20,488 nt of DNA from JAPKZH01 sp964537875. GTDB taxonomy: Bacteria; Acidobacteriota; Aminicenantia; Aminicenantales; UBA4085. The notes under the pieces are model-generated. The model was not told the DNA's origin. It made no database searches and was given only the letters and a program-made list of their open reading frames with translations. Made by a program: the position numbers and the translations under genes. The stretch lies in contig CAZIDN010000065.1 of NCBI GenBank assembly GCA_964537875.1, positions 1-20,488 of the forward strand, written 5' to 3'. The first letter of the stretch is position 1. Each line of letters begins with the position of its first letter. This document shows, one piece after another, positions 1 to 6,868 of the stretch.

Positions 1-146
1 AATCAGTCCTTGGAAAAGAATATTTTGTCTATCCTTTTCAGGATGATTTCCGCCGGAAATATCCCTATAATTTTCTGAGTCTAGAGCTGGGGGAGATCAT
101 CAAGGCTTTGATCGGGGGCGAATATGCTAAAAAAAGAATGTCGTGA
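1..146 (+). CDS. C-terminal end of an upstream gene, possibly the ATPase partner of the ABC-2 permease
   Basis: A reading frame is open from base 3 and ends with TGA at 144-146, giving 47 visible residues that finish in GGEYAKKRMS. It overlaps the start of the next gene by 23 bases, which is typical of tightly coupled operon partners. ABC-2 permeases are usually encoded just after their ATP-binding subunit, so this is probably the end of that ATPase. No ATPase motif lies inside the fragment, so this rests on context. It could instead be another membrane subunit of the same transporter. Confidence 0.45.
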   Translation, partial: SVLGKEYFVYPFQDDFRRKYPYNFLSLELGEIIKALIGGEYAKKRMS

Positions 147-1977
147 CATCCTCATTCAATCCTTCTTTTTTGCGGTCGCCATGGTCGCCCTGCCGGCGAT
201 CATTTTCTTGATCCGAATCATCCCCAAACAGCCGTATGCCGCCATTTTTATGCCCACATTTCAGAGCGGCTTGCTTTTCTGGGCCCTTTTCATGGGCGTC
301 TCCCTTTTCTCATCCGAGCGTGGACAGAAAGGGATGGAATATCTCCTCTCTCTTCCCTATTCAAGACTCCAACTTCTCGGCATCAAGATCCTGCCGCGAT
401 GGCTTTCAATCCTATGCTTTTACCTCGTCTTTCTCGTGCTTTATTATCAAGGGGGAAGAGACTTTGTCGCTTTGGCTTTGTTCTCGTTTTCTTTCCTCTA
501 TTTCGTGCTCTTCTTCATATCGCTCTGCTTATCGCCATTATCGGACAATTTCTTAGTCCTCAGCCTGGTGTCTCTGTTTGCTCTTGTGATCTTCAACGAA
601 GTCTTTTTTCTGATCGCCTGGCTGCTCATGCGGATGGCAGGGATCACTTACTTTTCCTGGTCGGATATAAGTTCCACTTTTCTCAGTCTCCAATGGGAGG
701 CCGAATCTGAGCTATCTTTTCCCGTTTTGATCCTCGCGGCCCTCTTCCTCCTTTTTCCACTGGGGCTGGCCATGCTCTTTTCTTTTAAAAGATTCGACGT
801 GCGCCCTTCAAAAATATACGGCCGGAGATATTTCAAATTTCTTGGGCCCTCACTTGCCCTGGGCATCCTTTGCGCTGCGCTCACAGTCTGGTTGGGAATC
901 GATCGAGGACCGAGGTCCTTCTATTTAACCCAGGACCAGAAGTTGATCGAATCGAACTACATCTCCACCAAAATCTATGACCATGACAGTGTCTCAGAGC
1001 CACAGGTCCATTTTTTTTATCTCTATCCTTATTGGGAGGCACCCCCCTTTCTCTACTTTTTTGACTGGGGCGAAGGCTTGGTCAGACTGAATACTGACAC
1101 GGGCGCCAAAGAAATAATCTATCGGCAGCCGAAATTTAAGCGCAGGCAATATTGGGAGTTTTGGGGTCGATTCAAATACGAAAAAACCATTGCCCTTTTT
1201 GAGCCGGGTCGGGCTCGGAAAGAAATCCAGCTTGTCCTGATCGATACCGGCACCAAGAATGTAACCCGGATCCCCTTCACGCATGATTTTTTCGGAGACT
1301 CAGGCGCACCCAAAATACTGGATTCAGCCATCCAGGAGGGCAAAAGGTTTTGGCTGGTGTTCTTCCGGTGGTCCCCTAAACATCCGCTGCGGCTGTGGGA
1401 GGACGGACATGTAGAAAACGTGGAGTATAGAGATAAAATCCTCGACAAGAGCACAGCCGATTATATGAATGGAACACTTTTCCTGACCAATCGTGACGGC
1501 CTGACTATTCTCAAGGAACAAGACAACTCCTTTGTTGTCATAAAAAAATTCCCAAAAGAAGACAGGCCCTGGTACTGGATGTGGGATCGCCTGCCGGGAA
1601 TCCCGGAAAATGCCCGGATCAAAGAATTTTACGGAAGAAGGAATGACCGGCTGGTCCGTTTTGACCTGGAGACGCTCGACCTTGAAGATATCGGGGAATG
1701 GAAGAAAATCGCGGGCGGCGTCTCGATCGGAATCCATTCTTTTAATCCCAATGAATTTTACTACACCGAGGAAGACTGGAACGAACAGACCATAAAAATC
1801 TTTAAGCTCGAGGGAAGCCGGAAGACCCTTCTAAAAACTTTTGAAAATTTCGACGGCCGGCAAAGAAAAAATGGATTTGAGATATTCAAATCAGGAATTG
1901 TTATCCAGAAGGGTAATGAGGTCCGGGTCTATTCCCTGCCGGACTTCCAGGAGATAAAATTTAAGCAGCTTGGATGA
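124..1977 (+). CDS. ABC-2 type permease with a large C-terminal beta-rich domain
   Basis: A 617-residue membrane protein. The N-terminal ~260 residues carry about seven hydrophobic segments (roughly 11-32, 48-62, 92-108, 112-136, 142-170, 199-221 and 239-258). After the second is the stretch SSERGQKGMEYLLSLPYSR (63-81), which resembles the cytoplasmic loop of ABC-2 exporter permeases, where an ERE/ERxxG segment precedes a 'LLSLPxSR' element. Residues ~262-617 are soluble and rich in short beta-like strands and aromatic residues, resembling a beta-propeller or WD-like sensor domain. After an odd number of segments it may face outward. The start overlaps the preceding gene by 23 bases. The substrate is unknown. 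The gene seems richer in A+T than the rest of the window and is the only complete plus-strand gene. Confidence 0.75.
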   Translation: MLKKECRDILIQSFFFAVAMVALPAIIFLIRIIPKQPYAAIFMPTFQSGLLFWALFMGVSLFSSERGQKGMEYLLSLPYSRLQLLGIKILPRWLSILCFYLVFLVLYYQGGRDFVALALFSFSFLYFVLFFISLCLSPLSDNFLVLSLVSLFALVIFNEVFFLIAWLLMRMAGITYFSWSDISSTFLSLQWEAESELSFPVLILAALFLLFPLGLAMLFSFKRFDVRPSKIYGRRYFKFLGPSLALGILCAALTVWLGIDRGPRSFYLTQDQKLIESNYISTKIYDHDSVSEPQVHFFYLYPYWEAPPFLYFFDWGEGLVRLNTDTGAKEIIYRQPKFKRRQYWEFWGRFKYEKTIALFEPGRARKEIQLVLIDTGTKNVTRIPFTHDFFGDSGAPKILDSAIQEGKRFWLVFFRWSPKHPLRLWEDGHVENVEYRDKILDKSTADYMNGTLFLTNRDGLTILKEQDNSFVVIKKFPKEDRPWYWMWDRLPGIPENARIKEFYGRRNDRLVRFDLETLDLEDIGEWKKIAGGVSIGIHSFNPNEFYYTEEDWNEQTIKIFKLEGSRKTLLKTFENFDGRQRKNGFEIFKSGIVIQKGNEVRVYSLPDFQEIKFKQLG

Positions 1978-1984
1978 TTGAAAC

Positions 1985-2011
1985 CGGGCCGAAAAAGGAT
2001 TTTTTTGCCCG
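1985..2011. terminator. Bidirectional hairpin between convergent genes
   Basis: CGGGC at 1985-1989 pairs with GCCCG at 2007-2011. Inside it a run of A (1992-1996) can pair with the T run at 2000-2006. The element lies 7 bases after the permease stop and ends just before the archease stop on the other strand, the right place for a terminator shared by two convergent genes. The T run lies inside the hairpin instead of after it, so its strength is uncertain. Confidence 0.5.
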
Positions 2012-2012
2012 C

Positions 2013-2435
2013 CTACATATCGACGACGACCTGGATGGTGACGTAGTCGTCCTGCCGGATTTTCATTTCATTGTAGGTAACGGCCTTGACGCTCCCAAAA
2101 ATCTCGTATTTATGGGAGCCTTGGTCGCCTGAAAAAGAGGCCTGCAGCCCGAATCCTTCCGGCTTTTTCTCGATCTTCACGCCGTCGACGGCGCCGAGCA
2201 GGAAGTTTTCCGTGTCCAGCAGATAGAGGATCTCTTCGAGGAATCTCACCAACAACTGCTCGAGATCACTGCCCAGAACATCGACCGGGAAGGTCACGCG
2301 TTTCTCGATTTTCTGCCAGTCCCACATGAGTGAGGCTACGGCCAGGGCCGAATGGGCATAAGCCTCCTCGAGCGTCTGGCCGAAGGCCATGAACTTGCCA
2401 TCGGCCGTGTGGGAAAGAATGATGTATTTTTCCAT
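2013..2435 (-). CDS. Archease (SHS2-domain RNA-ligase cofactor)
   Basis: A 140-residue protein of normal archease length. Family signatures are the N-terminal HTADG (9-13), the SDLEQLLVRFLEEILYL segment (56-72), VKAVTYNEM (116-124) and the closing VVVDM, whose Asp139 matches the C-terminal acidic residue of the family. Archease speeds guanylation and turnover of the RNA ligase RtcB in tRNA splicing and RNA repair; no rtcB is present here. It is the last gene of the minus-strand run, 64 bases after the radical SAM gene. An AGGA sits upstream of the ATG. Confidence 0.88.
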   Translation of the reverse strand: MEKYIILSHTADGKFMAFGQTLEEAYAHSALAVASLMWDWQKIEKRVTFPVDVLGSDLEQLLVRFLEEILYLLDTENFLLGAVDGVKIEKKPEGFGLQASFSGDQGSHKYEIFGSVKAVTYNEMKIRQDDYVTIQVVVDM

Positions 2436-2499
2436 CGGAAATCCTATTATCTCAAAAAAAAGATTCGATTTCTAGGACAAGGACTTTGTTTTGTCAGGA

Positions 2500-3513
2500 T
2501 CAGGAGAAGACACCCGCGATCGGGGATTGACAAAACGGACATTTGCCGCCCTTGACCTTGTTCTCCTCCACCCAGAAGCCGCGCCGCTTGATCAGGGATT
2601 TCTGGCAGTTGGGGCAAAGCGTAAAATCGCCCTCACCCATGACATTCCCGATGTAGACATAGCGGAGCCCGGCTTTTTTCCCGATCATTAAAGCCCTATG
2701 CAAGGTATCGGCGGGCGTGGGCTTCGCATCGGTATATTGATAATCCGGATGGAAGCGGCTGATGTGCCAGGGGATGTTGCCGTCGACCTCGGCGATGAAA
2801 CGGGCGATATCGCAGAGCTCCTCCTGGCTGTCATTCATCCCGGGCACGACGAGCGTCGTGATCTCCAGCCAGATGCCGAGAGCCCTCATCAACTTGATGG
2901 AATCCAGGACAGGCTGCAGCCGGGCTTTGCAGACCTTCTTATAGGTCTCCTCGCGGAAAGCCTTGAGGTCGACGTTGGCGGCGTCCAGGTACGGATGGAT
3001 CGTTTCCAGGGCCTCGGCGGTCATGAACCCGTTCGTGACGAAATTATTGCCCAGGCCGGCCTGCTTGGCGAGCTTCGCCGTATCATAGGCATACTCAAAA
3101 AAGATCGTCGGCTCCGTGTACGTATAGGAAATGCTCCGGCAGCCTTGGTCCAGGGCTTCTCGGACGACATCCTGGGGCAAAAGCTTATAGCCGCGCCCTC
3201 CCGGAGAATCTTCCTTCGAAGCCTGGGAGATCTCCCAATTCTGACAGAACGGGCATCGAAAATTGCAGCCCACGGTGGCGATTGAAAACGATGTCGTCCC
3301 CGGCAGAAAATGGAAAAACGGCTTTTTCTCGATGGGGTCGACATGGGCAGCGATGACCTCGCCATAGGCATGGGTGACAAGCTTCCCATCACAATTTTCC
3401 CGGACGCCGCAAATCCCCCACTTGCCGGGGCCGATCCGGCAGCGGTGGGCGCAGAGGTTGCAGTCCACTTTCCCCTTTTCGAGACCCTGGTAAAGCATCG
3501 CTTCTTTGATCAT
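2500..3513 (-). CDS. amrS: AmmeMemoRadiSam system radical SAM enzyme
   Basis: A 337-residue radical SAM protein. The cluster motif is CX3CX2C at Cys83, Cys87 and Cys90 (VGCNFRCPFCQNW). The N-terminal cysteines CNLCAHRC (18-25) and GICGVREN (33-40) are characteristic of this family, which is related to pyruvate-formate-lyase-activating enzymes. A C-terminal pair of CX2C motifs (300/303 and 325/328) looks like a zinc ribbon. The family usually occurs with AMMECR1 and Memo proteins, neither of which is in the window, and its substrate is not firmly known. The start overlaps the nth stop by 4 bases (ATGA), so the two are translationally coupled. Confidence 0.88.
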   Translation of the reverse strand: MIKEAMLYQGLEKGKVDCNLCAHRCRIGPGKWGICGVRENCDGKLVTHAYGEVIAAHVDPIEKKPFFHFLPGTTSFSIATVGCNFRCPFCQNWEISQASKEDSPGGRGYKLLPQDVVREALDQGCRSISYTYTEPTIFFEYAYDTAKLAKQAGLGNNFVTNGFMTAEALETIHPYLDAANVDLKAFREETYKKVCKARLQPVLDSIKLMRALGIWLEITTLVVPGMNDSQEELCDIARFIAEVDGNIPWHISRFHPDYQYTDAKPTPADTLHRALMIGKKAGLRYVYIGNVMGEGDFTLCPNCQKSLIKRRGFWVEENKVKGGKCPFCQSPIAGVFS

Positions 3514-4172
3514 TTGTTCTTGAGGTCAGGATAAAACTGCTTGACCGACGGACAGATGTGTTTGATCACGCATTCCGGGCATTTCGGCTTGCGCGCCTGG
3601 CAGACGTCACGGCCGTAGTTGACGAGCATGTAATTGAACTCCAGCCAGTGCTTCTTGGGGACAATGGCCAGGAGGTCTAGTTCGATCTTCTCGGGATCCC
3701 GCTGCTTGCTCAATCCCAGCCTTCCGGAGAGGCGCCTGACATGCGTATCGACGGCGATCCCTTCGGCTTTCCCATAGCCGGAGGACAGGACGATGTTGGC
3801 GGTCTTGCGGGCTACGCCGGGCAGGGTGATAAGCTTGGCCATGGTGTCGGGCACGCGCCCGCCGAAATCCGTCACGATCTTCTGGGTGGCCCCGATGATG
3901 CTCTTGGCCTTGTTCCGGAAAAAGCCGGTCGGACGGATCTCCATTTCGAGCTCCGCTCGATCGCCGCCGGCGAACGCTTCGGCCGTCGGATATTTTTTGA
4001 ACAGGCCCGGAGTGATCTGGTTCACCCTGGCGTCGGTGCACTGGGCAGCCAGGATGGTGGCGATCAGAATCTGAAGGGGGCTTTCGAAGGCAAGGGCGGT
4101 CCGCCTGGTCGGGTATTTCTTCTCCAGGAATTTAATGATCTTGACGATCCGGTCTTTGGCTTTTTCCATCAT
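3510..4172 (-). CDS. nth: Endonuclease III, DNA glycosylase/AP lyase
   Basis: A 220-residue base-excision repair enzyme removing oxidised pyrimidines. The helix-hairpin-helix is LPGVARKTANIVL (117-129) with catalytic Lys123; the catalytic Asp142 lies in VDTHV. The C-terminal 4Fe-4S loop has the exact CX6CX2CX5C spacing (Cys191, 198, 201, 207). Two adjacent ATG codons begin the gene; the GGAGG upstream leaves 4 bases before the first and 7 before the second, so the second (4169) is at least as likely. It is separated from the upstream diiron gene by a palindromic repeat and overlaps amrS by 4 bases. Confidence 0.95.
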   Translation of the reverse strand: MMEKAKDRIVKIIKFLEKKYPTRRTALAFESPLQILIATILAAQCTDARVNQITPGLFKKYPTAEAFAGGDRAELEMEIRPTGFFRNKAKSIIGATQKIVTDFGGRVPDTMAKLITLPGVARKTANIVLSSGYGKAEGIAVDTHVRRLSGRLGLSKQRDPEKIELDLLAIVPKKHWLEFNYMLVNYGRDVCQARKPKCPECVIKHICPSVKQFYPDLKNK

Positions 4173-4188
4173 CCATCCTCCGACCCCG

Positions 4189-4273
4189 TGTCATCGCGAG
4201 GAGCGAAGCGAAGCGGCGATCCCTTCCCATGCTCCCGTGAGATTGCCACGCCCTTTCAGGGCTGGCAATGACA
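4189..4273. repeat. Intergenic palindromic repeat unit, about 85 bases
   Basis: The element is bounded by an imperfect inverted repeat: TGTCATCGCGAG at 4189-4200 and the complement of TGTCATTGCCAG at 4262-4273 (two mismatches in 12). Inside are GGAGCGAAGCGAAGCGGCGA (4200-4219) and GAGATTGCCACG (4240-4251), followed by a small GCCC/GGGC hairpin. From memory this matches a dispersed intergenic repeat seen in many unrelated bacteria, with the core 'TCATTGCGAGGAGCGAAGCG ... GAGATTGCCACG'. It fills most of the gap between nth and the diiron gene. No other copy was noticed in the window. Confidence 0.75.
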
Positions 4274-4285
4274 AATAAGACAATT

Positions 4286-4795
4286 TTAGGGGCCGACGTG
4301 GAACAGGTCCTGGGCCACGTGGAAATCCTCGACGTTGTAATAATCCGGGAATTTCTGGAGCAGATCGATCTCTGACTTAATCATAAAGTAATGGCTTCTC
4401 TCGACGCGGCTGAGGTAGTCGAGGATCTTCCGGCTCTGCTCATGCTCCATGGTCTTCCGGGAATCTTTATAGAAATCTTCGGCCTGTTTTTCCTTCTGGA
4501 GGGCGAGCTTGAACAGATCAAGGACCGAGGATTTCTCGTCGATGGGAACAGATTTGAGCGGCAGGTCCGGCCAGTCCGGCACCTTCAGCTCCTCGCCGGG
4601 AAACCTGTCGGCAAAAAGTCTTTCCAGGATGGCCCGGTGACGCTCCTCTTCATGGGCCAGGAATTTCAGCTTCTGCAAAAGGACTTCATTTTTCACCCGG
4701 CCCTGGAGGCCGACGTAAATCGATGCCGCATCGATTTCCGCCTTGACCGCGATGGCCAGGATCTCCGATGGTTTTAAAGCCGCATCTAAGCTCAT
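4286..4795 (-). CDS. Rubrerythrin-like ferritin-fold diiron protein
   Basis: A 169-residue four-helix protein. Two repeats each provide a Glu and an ExxH: Glu20 with Glu50-x-x-His53 (HEEERH), and Glu102 with Glu132-x-x-His135 (VERSH). This is the diiron site layout of the rubrerythrin/ferritin-like superfamily. There is no rubredoxin domain; the tail 149-169 (ending in FHVGP) is not one I recognise. A peroxide-reducing or iron-handling role is likely. AAGGAG lies 6 bases before the ATG. It follows rubrerythrin by 36 bases, presumably in one transcript. Confidence 0.8.
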   Translation of the reverse strand: MSLDAALKPSEILAIAVKAEIDAASIYVGLQGRVKNEVLLQKLKFLAHEEERHRAILERLFADRFPGEELKVPDWPDLPLKSVPIDEKSSVLDLFKLALQKEKQAEDFYKDSRKTMEHEQSRKILDYLSRVERSHYFMIKSEIDLLQKFPDYYNVEDFHVAQDLFHVGP

Positions 4796-4831
4796 GGGAC
4801 GCTCCTTTTCCGAGCCTCACCCGGATTCCGG

Positions 4832-5326
4832 TCAGAATTTAACGAACTTCTCTTTAGGCGCGCCGCAGACGGGACATTTGTCGGGAGCGCTGCCTTCCAT
4901 GGTGAATCCGCACACCGAGCAGACATGGATCGGCGTCACCTCGGCATCCTTCCCCTTGGCCAAGGCTTCCTTGGCCCTTTTATACAAGCCGGCGTGGACC
5001 TCTTCGGCTTTCAGGGCGGCGTTGAACGCCACGAGCGCCGTCTTTTCACCCTGCCGCTCGGCGACTGCCTTATAGGCGTCGTACATCTCGGTTACCTCGA
5101 AATTCTCCCCCTCCATGGCCGCCACGAGGTTGTCGGACGTCTTTCCGACGCCGTCTAGAGTCCGCAGGTGGTTCGTCGCGTGAACCTGCTCGGCATAGGA
5201 ATTGGCGCGGAAGAGCCGGGCCACGTTGGGCCAATTTTCCTGCTGGGCCTTGTCGGCGAAGGCAAGATACTTGATATGCGCCTGGCTCTCGCCGGCGAAA
5301 GCGTTCTTGAGATTCTCTTCGGTCAT
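4832..5326 (-). CDS. rbr: Rubrerythrin
   Basis: A 164-residue non-heme peroxidase. The diiron ligands are visible in FAGESQAHIKY (Glu13), SYAEQVHA (Glu46, His49), EVTEMYDAY (Glu77, Glu80) and LKAEEVHAG (Glu108/109, His111). A C-terminal rubredoxin-like domain has CX2C at 136/139 and CPVC at 151-154. It takes electrons from rubredoxin to reduce hydrogen peroxide; a rubredoxin and its likely reductase lie at 17.8-19.2 kb. The first ATG is 15 bases from the GGAGG (5342-5346). The codons before it read ATC-AAA-AAG, so the family's usual MKKMTEENL start appears with ATC in place of the first ATG, at an ideal 6-base spacing. It follows nadA by 21 bases. Confidence 0.93.
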   Translation of the reverse strand: MTEENLKNAFAGESQAHIKYLAFADKAQQENWPNVARLFRANSYAEQVHATNHLRTLDGVGKTSDNLVAAMEGENFEVTEMYDAYKAVAERQGEKTALVAFNAALKAEEVHAGLYKRAKEALAKGKDAEVTPIHVCSVCGFTMEGSAPDKCPVCGAPKEKFVKF

Positions 5327-5347
5327 CTTTTTGATGGTAGGCCTCCT

Positions 5348-6265
5348 TCACAGTTTGACCATTTTTTCGATCGCCCCCCGCGCTCTTCGGCTTATCTCGG
5401 GGGGGACTTGGACGCGATAGATCATCTGTTCCAAAGCCGTGTAGACTTTTCTCAGGTTGATTTTCTTCATGTTGGCGCAGAAGGCCAGGTCATGGGCAGG
5501 ATAAAAATTCTTGGCTGGATTATCATGTTTAAGCCTGTAGATAATGCCGGCTTCTGTGCCCACGACGATCTCCCTCGTCCCGGTCAGCCGGGCCTCCTTC
5601 ACCATTTTCCCCGTGGACAGGACCTTGTCGGCCAAGTCGATGACTTCCGCCCGGCATTCGGGATGAACCCAGACTTCCGCTTCCGGGTACGTTTTCTTTT
5701 TCTCCCGGATATCGCGGGCCAGGATGTTGTTATGAACATAGCAGTAGCCGTCCCAAGGGATGATGATCTTGCTGACCTGGCGGGCTACCCAGGCGGCCAG
5801 GTTTTTATCCGGGGCAAACAGGATCTCGTGACTCTCCACGGAGTTCACGACGTTGACGGCATTGGACGAAGTGCAGCAGATATCGCATTCCGCCTTCACC
5901 TCGGCGGAGGTATTGACATAGCAGACGACGGGCCTTCCCGGATAATTCTTTTTCCAAGCGACAAGTTCGACCGCCGTGATCATATCGGCCATGGGGCAGC
6001 CGGCATGGATCTCGGGCAAGAGAACGGTTTTTTGGGGGGAAAGGATGGACGCCGTCTCGGCCATGAAATGCACGCCGCAGAAGACGATCACGTCTTCCTC
6101 GACGGCGGCCGCCTTCTGGCTCAGCTCCAGGGAATCCCCGATATAATCGGCCACGTCCTGGACTTCCCCCGGCTGATAATTGTGGGCCAGGATAATGGCG
6201 TTTCTCTTTTTTTTGAGCTCAAGGACCTTTTGGGAAAGCGCTTCCTTATCCAGGTCGTCGATCAT
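5348..6265 (-). CDS. nadA: Quinolinate synthase A
   Basis: A 305-residue 4Fe-4S enzyme that condenses iminoaspartate with dihydroxyacetone phosphate to quinolinate in NAD biosynthesis. Family signatures include AHNYQPGEVQDVADYIGDS (27-45), CGVHFMAETA and CCTSSNA (130-136). Likely cluster ligands are Cys90 (HAGCPMADM), Cys175 (WDGYCYVHN) and Cys263 (FCANMK), whose spacing matches the short thermophile-type NadA. It starts 3 bases after the iscU stop with no clear ribosome binding site, suggesting translational coupling. nadB and nadC are not in the window. Its cluster makes it a plausible client of the assembly genes upstream. Confidence 0.95.
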   Translation of the reverse strand: MIDDLDKEALSQKVLELKKKRNAIILAHNYQPGEVQDVADYIGDSLELSQKAAAVEEDVIVFCGVHFMAETASILSPQKTVLLPEIHAGCPMADMITAVELVAWKKNYPGRPVVCYVNTSAEVKAECDICCTSSNAVNVVNSVESHEILFAPDKNLAAWVARQVSKIIIPWDGYCYVHNNILARDIREKKKTYPEAEVWVHPECRAEVIDLADKVLSTGKMVKEARLTGTREIVVGTEAGIIYRLKHDNPAKNFYPAHDLAFCANMKKINLRKVYTALEQMIYRVQVPPEISRRARGAIEKMVKL

Positions 6266-6268
6266 GGC

Positions 6269-6868
6269 TTAAGATTTGTGAAGCTTGGCGCCGCAGTTCA
6301 CGCAGGTGTCTTCGGCCTTGTTCGTGTATTTCCCGCACTCCGGGCATTCTTCAAGCTCGAGATCGCAATGGTGGCAGGAGCAAACTTCTTCCATTCCCTC
6401 CACCGGGCCGTCGCAATAGGGACAGCAGCACGCGGCTTCCTCCTCATGGACCTCCGGGCTCTTGGCGGCTGCTGCCGCAGCGGCTTCCTTCGCCCCGGGC
6501 TTCGTCTTCGCCTCGTAATCTTCGATCGCTTTATGGAGAGCGTCCGCGCCCAGGTTCGAGCAGTGCATTTTATTCTTGGGAAGGCCGCCCAGCATCTCGG
6601 CCACTTTATCGTTGGTGATGTCCATCGCCTCATGGAGCGTCTTTCCCATGGCCATCTCAGATACCATGCTGGACACGGCGATGGCGGCCCCGCAGCCAAA
6701 CGTCTGGAACTTGACATCGGCCAGATGGTCGTCCTTGACTTTGATATAAAAGGTCATCATATCCCCGCAGACGGGATTGCCGACCTGCCCGACGCCGTCG
6801 GCATCGGGAATGACGCCCACGTTGCGCGGGTTCTGAAAATGGTCCATGACTTTTTCTGAGTAAATCAT
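6269..6868 (-). CDS. iscU: IscU/NifU-type Fe-S scaffold with a Cys-rich C-terminal extension
   Basis: A 199-residue protein. Residues 1-~125 are a complete IscU domain starting MIYSEKVMDHFQNPRN, with the three scaffold cysteines Cys34 (NPVCGDMM, with Asp36), Cys59 (FGCGAAIA) and Cys103 (MHCSNLGA). An Ala-rich linker (~129-135) leads to a tail with eleven cysteines (147, 148, 149, 152, 163, 165, 168, 175, 178, 189, 192), resembling one or two zinc ribbons or a rubredoxin-like knuckle. Plain IscU is about 125-150 residues, so the tail is an addition. The start chosen is the ATG at 6866-6868, whose A overlaps the iscS stop (ATGA); a longer frame upstream lies inside iscS and is not credible. Confidence 0.92.
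   Translation of the reverse strand: MIYSEKVMDHFQNPRNVGVIPDADGVGQVGNPVCGDMMTFYIKVKDDHLADVKFQTFGCGAAIAVSSMVSEMAMGKTLHEAMDITNDKVAEMLGGLPKNKMHCSNLGADALHKAIEDYEAKTKPGAKEAAAAAAAKSPEVHEEEAACCCPYCDGPVEGMEEVCSCHHCDLELEECPECGKYTNKAEDTCVNCGAKLHKS

Noticed and set aside
5168..6859. 563-codon open frame on the plus strand
   Set aside because: It lies antisense to rbr, nadA and iscU, which have clear family motifs; its translation is compositionally odd and it reflects codon bias of the real genes.
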